Positions 61,666 to 64,000 of a stretch of 64,000 bases of DNA are shown in pieces. Below the pieces are notes generated by a model. The model did no database searches and was not told the origin of the DNA. It saw nothing but the letters and a program-made list of their open reading frames with translations. The stretch's first letter is position 1; the number at the start of each line of letters is the position of its first letter. Position numbers and translations under genes: made by a program. The stretch comes from Pokkaliibacter sp. MBI-7 (GTDB lineage: Bacteria; Pseudomonadota; Gammaproteobacteria; Pseudomonadales; Balneatricaceae), in assembly GCF_029846635.1 (NCBI RefSeq), contig NZ_JARVTG010000002.1, positions 1,963,501 through 2,027,500 on the forward strand, read 5' to 3'.

Positions 61666-62610
61666 ATGGTCCTGGTCAACACCCTTATTCCTATTTTCGT
61701 CCTGATCGGCCTTGGCCTGTTCACTCGCCATATCAGGCTGTTCGACAGCCAGTCCATACAGGTTTTCAACCCCTTTATCCTGTACATCTGCCTGCCGCCT
61801 CTGTTCTTCTGGTCAACCGCCTCAGTCGCTCTGACAGAAATTCTCAACTTCCGCTTTATTGCCATTACGCTGGTCGCATCGTTACTCAGCGGCGCTCTGG
61901 TCTGGTGGCTGGCAAAGCGCTTCTGGAACATCCAGCACCCTGCTGATCGAATGCTGCTCAGCCTGAGCGGGCTCAATCCCAATACTATTTATATGGGCGT
62001 ACCGCTGTTTACCCTGCTGTACGGTAGCCATGGCACCCTGCCTGTCATCGTCTCATCGCTGACGTTCAATATTCTTTTTATGGGTCTGGGCATGGCGTTG
62101 CTGGATCACCTTACCCAGCCTGAACCTACCCGGATCAGAACACTGCTCGTCCGGCTGTTTGTGAAGAATCCACTGTTCATGCCCCCTCTGCTGGGGATGC
62201 TCTGGTCAGCCTGTGGCCTGCCCAAGCCGGAAGCCCTGTCAGGTTTGATGACGCTGCTGGCACAAGCCACCGCTCCGGTCGCTCTGTTCACCATGGGGCT
62301 CAGTCTGTATGGCCAAAGTGTGCGCGGTCAGCTGAAGCCCATCCTGCTGATCAGCAGTATCAAACTGCTGGTGCACCCCCTGCTCGCACTTTTGCTGGCA
62401 TCACTGATATGGCCTTTGCCCCGTCTCTGGATGGAGGGCGTGGTACTGGCAAGCGCGTTACCGGCTGCCGCCATGGTCAGTGTTTTTGCGCTGAAGTATG
62501 AACGTCAGGTCAGCGTGGTCTCGTCGGTGATCGTTATCAGTACCCTCGTCTCACTGCTGACACTGAGTGGCTGGATGCTGATACTGCCGTATTTACCTGC
62601 TGTTGATTAG
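61666..62610 (+). CDS. Auxin-efflux-carrier (AEC) family transporter
   Basis: A 314-residue inner-membrane protein with about ten helices and the AEC-type internal repeat. The N-terminal LIPIFVLIGLGLFTRH, the central crossing LNPNTIYMGVPLF (with the conserved Asn-Pro) and the C-terminal ALPAAAMVSVFALKYE are typical. Bacterial AEC proteins such as MdcF or YfdV move small organic acids or amino acids; the substrate here is open. Confidence 0.87.
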   Translation: MVLVNTLIPIFVLIGLGLFTRHIRLFDSQSIQVFNPFILYICLPPLFFWSTASVALTEILNFRFIAITLVASLLSGALVWWLAKRFWNIQHPADRMLLSLSGLNPNTIYMGVPLFTLLYGSHGTLPVIVSSLTFNILFMGLGMALLDHLTQPEPTRIRTLLVRLFVKNPLFMPPLLGMLWSACGLPKPEALSGLMTLLAQATAPVALFTMGLSLYGQSVRGQLKPILLISSIKLLVHPLLALLLASLIWPLPRLWMEGVVLASALPAAAMVSVFALKYERQVSVVSSVIVISTLVSLLTLSGWMLILPYLPAVD

Positions 62611-62942
62611 TTATCAGATGACGTGTTCAGCGTCTTGGCTCGACCGGCAAAAGCCAGCGCTGATCCTGACTAACTGCAAACTTCACTTTACAGAAACATG
62701 ACTCTGTAAAAATCGCATCTATACTTCTCTCAGTAATCAAACCCTGTTCACTCACTGCCTTTCTCTGCTATCGCGTCAGCTCTCACGTGGCGCCTGTGAG
62801 ATGGTATGGCTCAGGTCGAAATCCAGCCGCTCATCTCCTATGCTAATTGGCAGGGCGTAAGCGCCTGACCGATAAACTTTCTCGTTGATGGATGAGCAAA
62901 CGCTCGCTAGCGCCGCGACCAGACCCCGGTAGAGGCTTGTAG
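62611..62942 (+). promoter_or_regulatory. 332-base upstream region of the sensor gene with inverted repeat and candidate promoter
   Basis: No gene is seen. ATGACT (62698-62703), 16 bases, TATACT (62720-62725) is a possible promoter, overlapped by an inverted repeat TTTACAG (62687-62693) and CTGTAAA (62704-62710). From there to the sensor ATG is a leader of about 210 bases with small local hairpins. No riboswitch class was recognised. Confidence 0.4.
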
Positions 62943-64000
62943 ATGGTCAGTATGAAGTCAGGCAGATATAGAAGGTTATGGCTGTTAGTGCTGCTATGGC
63001 TCTGGCAATGTGCCCAGACTGCCTCGGCTGCACCTGATCAAGAGCTCCTTGCCGTTGGCGATGCCCGCTTCCCCCCTTACGAGTATCTGACTCAGGATGG
63101 TCAGCCCGCTGGCTTCAATATTGATCTGCTGCAGGCTATCGCCAGAGAAAGCAAACTCAATATAAGAAGCAGACTGGGCGAATGGCATCTGGTGCTGGAT
63201 GAGTTCAATCGTGGCGATGCACAGATCATTGCGGTTTATGCCTCTCCTGAACGCCGCGACAACTATCTGCTGTCTGACCCGATTACCATCACCTCCTATA
63301 TTCTGGTTCGCAACGTCAACTCCCCTTCGATGCAGGGTCCATCGTCTCTCGGTGATCGCGAAGTCGTGGTTCAGGCAGGCTCTTACGGTGAAAGTAGCCT
63401 GCTACAAAATCTTCCTCATGCGCAGCTGATCAAGGCTCCCTCAGAATGGGACGTTCTGCGCATGGTGAATGAAAACCGTTATGCCTACGGCTACGTCACC
63501 TTCCAGACTGCTGGTTACATGATCCACAAGGGAGATTTCAGTAACGTTGTACTGACCGGCAGTGAAATCAGCTCTCACCCCTATGTCTTTGCCGTGGCGA
63601 AAGGGAATACCGAACTGCTCAACGCCATCAACACCGGGCTGGATAAGGTCAAGGCGTCCGGTGAGTTCGATAACCTGTATAACACGTGGTTCCGGGATTA
63701 CTACGAAGAAAACTTCCAGAGCATTCTGGCAGTCATCGCTGCCATTCTGATAGCCATACTGCTGATGCTGCTGTGGGTGGGCCTACTGCGCTATCAGATT
63801 GCCAAAGTACGCAGCTCACTGGACCGTGAATATCAGACACGTATTCAGGTAGAGAAACATCTGGCGCGTTTCGCCAAAACCCAGCAATGGATCACCAACT
63901 TCAGTAACGTCGGCATCTGGGTTTATGACTACCGCACCGAACTGCTGGAAATCAACGGCACACTGGCCGATACCCTGTCGCTCAGGACCATTGCCCTGCG
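62943..64000 (+). CDS. Membrane sensor protein with periplasmic SBP_bac_3 domain (3' end missing)
   Basis: The frame is open from the ATG at 62943 (AGAGG seven bases upstream) to the window end, about 352 residues. Signal peptide (residues about 10-30); a periplasmic amino-acid-binding type domain (about 35-255) starting LAVGDARFPPYEYL, with GFNIDLLQAIA and YASPERRDNYLLS; one transmembrane helix (about 261-285, rich in Ile, Ala and Leu); a short coil; then the start of a cytoplasmic domain (QQWITNFSNVGIWVYDY) that looks PAS-like. The output (histidine kinase, GGDEF/EAL) lies beyond the window. The design resembles BvgS/EvgS-type sensors and GGDEF proteins with Venus-flytrap inputs. Confidence 0.85.
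   Translation, partial: MVSMKSGRYRRLWLLVLLWLWQCAQTASAAPDQELLAVGDARFPPYEYLTQDGQPAGFNIDLLQAIARESKLNIRSRLGEWHLVLDEFNRGDAQIIAVYASPERRDNYLLSDPITITSYILVRNVNSPSMQGPSSLGDREVVVQAGSYGESSLLQNLPHAQLIKAPSEWDVLRMVNENRYAYGYVTFQTAGYMIHKGDFSNVVLTGSEISSHPYVFAVAKGNTELLNAINTGLDKVKASGEFDNLYNTWFRDYYEENFQSILAVIAAILIAILLMLLWVGLLRYQIAKVRSSLDREYQTRIQVEKHLARFAKTQQWITNFSNVGIWVYDYRTELLEINGTLADTLSLRTIAL

Noticed and set aside
62733..62942. Leader of the sensor gene considered as a riboswitch
   Set aside because: Compared by eye with c-di-GMP, glycine, SAM/SAH and cobalamin consensus elements; none of the diagnostic motifs is present.

Overview
The window is chromosomal DNA of a free-living gammaproteobacterium. The best fit is the Oceanospirillales/Oceanospirillaceae (marine, Pseudomonas-like metabolism). 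The signs are the uvrC-pgsA-tRNA(Gly, Cys, Leu) order, an Entner-Doudoroff block (edd-glk diverging from gap-pyk), a class I type PHA synthase, CheV, an AI-2 gene pair (mtnN and luxS) and a TusBCDE set beside hspQ and yccA. I see no phage, transposon, CRISPR array or rRNA. Nearly all genes are core or metabolic, so this is mostly an ordinary backbone region with a few odd proteins. By eye, base composition is richer in A+T between about 22.9 and 27.4 kb and richer in G+C from about 44 kb to the end.

0-8.4 kb: the tail of a TerC/YgdQ-type membrane protein, several small uncharacterised genes (a tail-anchored protein, a DUF4031 protein, a 46-residue membrane peptide), then a minus-strand unit uvrC > pgsA > tRNA-Gly > tRNA-Cys > tRNA-Leu ending at a clear terminator. 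Next come a tandem-receiver response regulator overlapping a DUF1853 gene, and a 3-hydroxyisobutyrate-dehydrogenase-like reductase. 8.4-16.1 kb: a TlpA-type thioredoxin; mtnN and luxS back to back (SAH recycling and AI-2 synthesis); hspQ; a TruC-like pseudouridine synthase; a Bax-inhibitor-1 protein; tusD-tusC-tusB-tusE (sulfur relay for tRNA wobble thiolation); an MFS transporter.

16-33.8 kb: aceK, dps, an M18 aminopeptidase, the tail-specific protease prc, dusA, a STAS protein coupled to a receiver-PP2C phosphatase (a partner-switching pair), mlaA, a general porin, a small membrane protein, uspA, an ABC-F protein (Uup type), the lytic transglycosylase slt and cheV. 33.9-43.2 kb: tatD, a glutaredoxin-like protein, an orphan polyamine-binding protein, phaC, a hexose-6-phosphate mutarotase, pgi, nagZ and a GH114-like secreted glycosidase.

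43.2-51.3 kb: central carbon metabolism. Glucokinase and 6-phosphogluconate dehydratase overlap in one operon that diverges from gap-pyk across a control region holding a perfect TGTAA-N5-TTACA dyad, the expected HexR operator. A secreted polysaccharide-lyase-like protein and an NhaP2-type antiporter follow. 51.6-64 kb: a GNAT acetyltransferase, rmuC, a complete dppABCDF dipeptide importer with a strong terminator after dppA, an alpha/beta hydrolase, azoR, an auxin-efflux-type carrier, and the start of a membrane sensor with a periplasmic amino-acid-binding-type domain that runs off the window.

The most unusual items are (i) a receiver-PP2C phosphatase whose receiver has lost its phosphorylation residues, coupled to its STAS partner; (ii) a tandem-receiver protein with one dead receiver, overlapping a DUF1853 gene that carries a PD-(D/E)XK-like residue pattern; (iii) a PHA synthase with an altered lipase box; and (iv) an MlaA without a lipobox. 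None of these by itself proves a new system.
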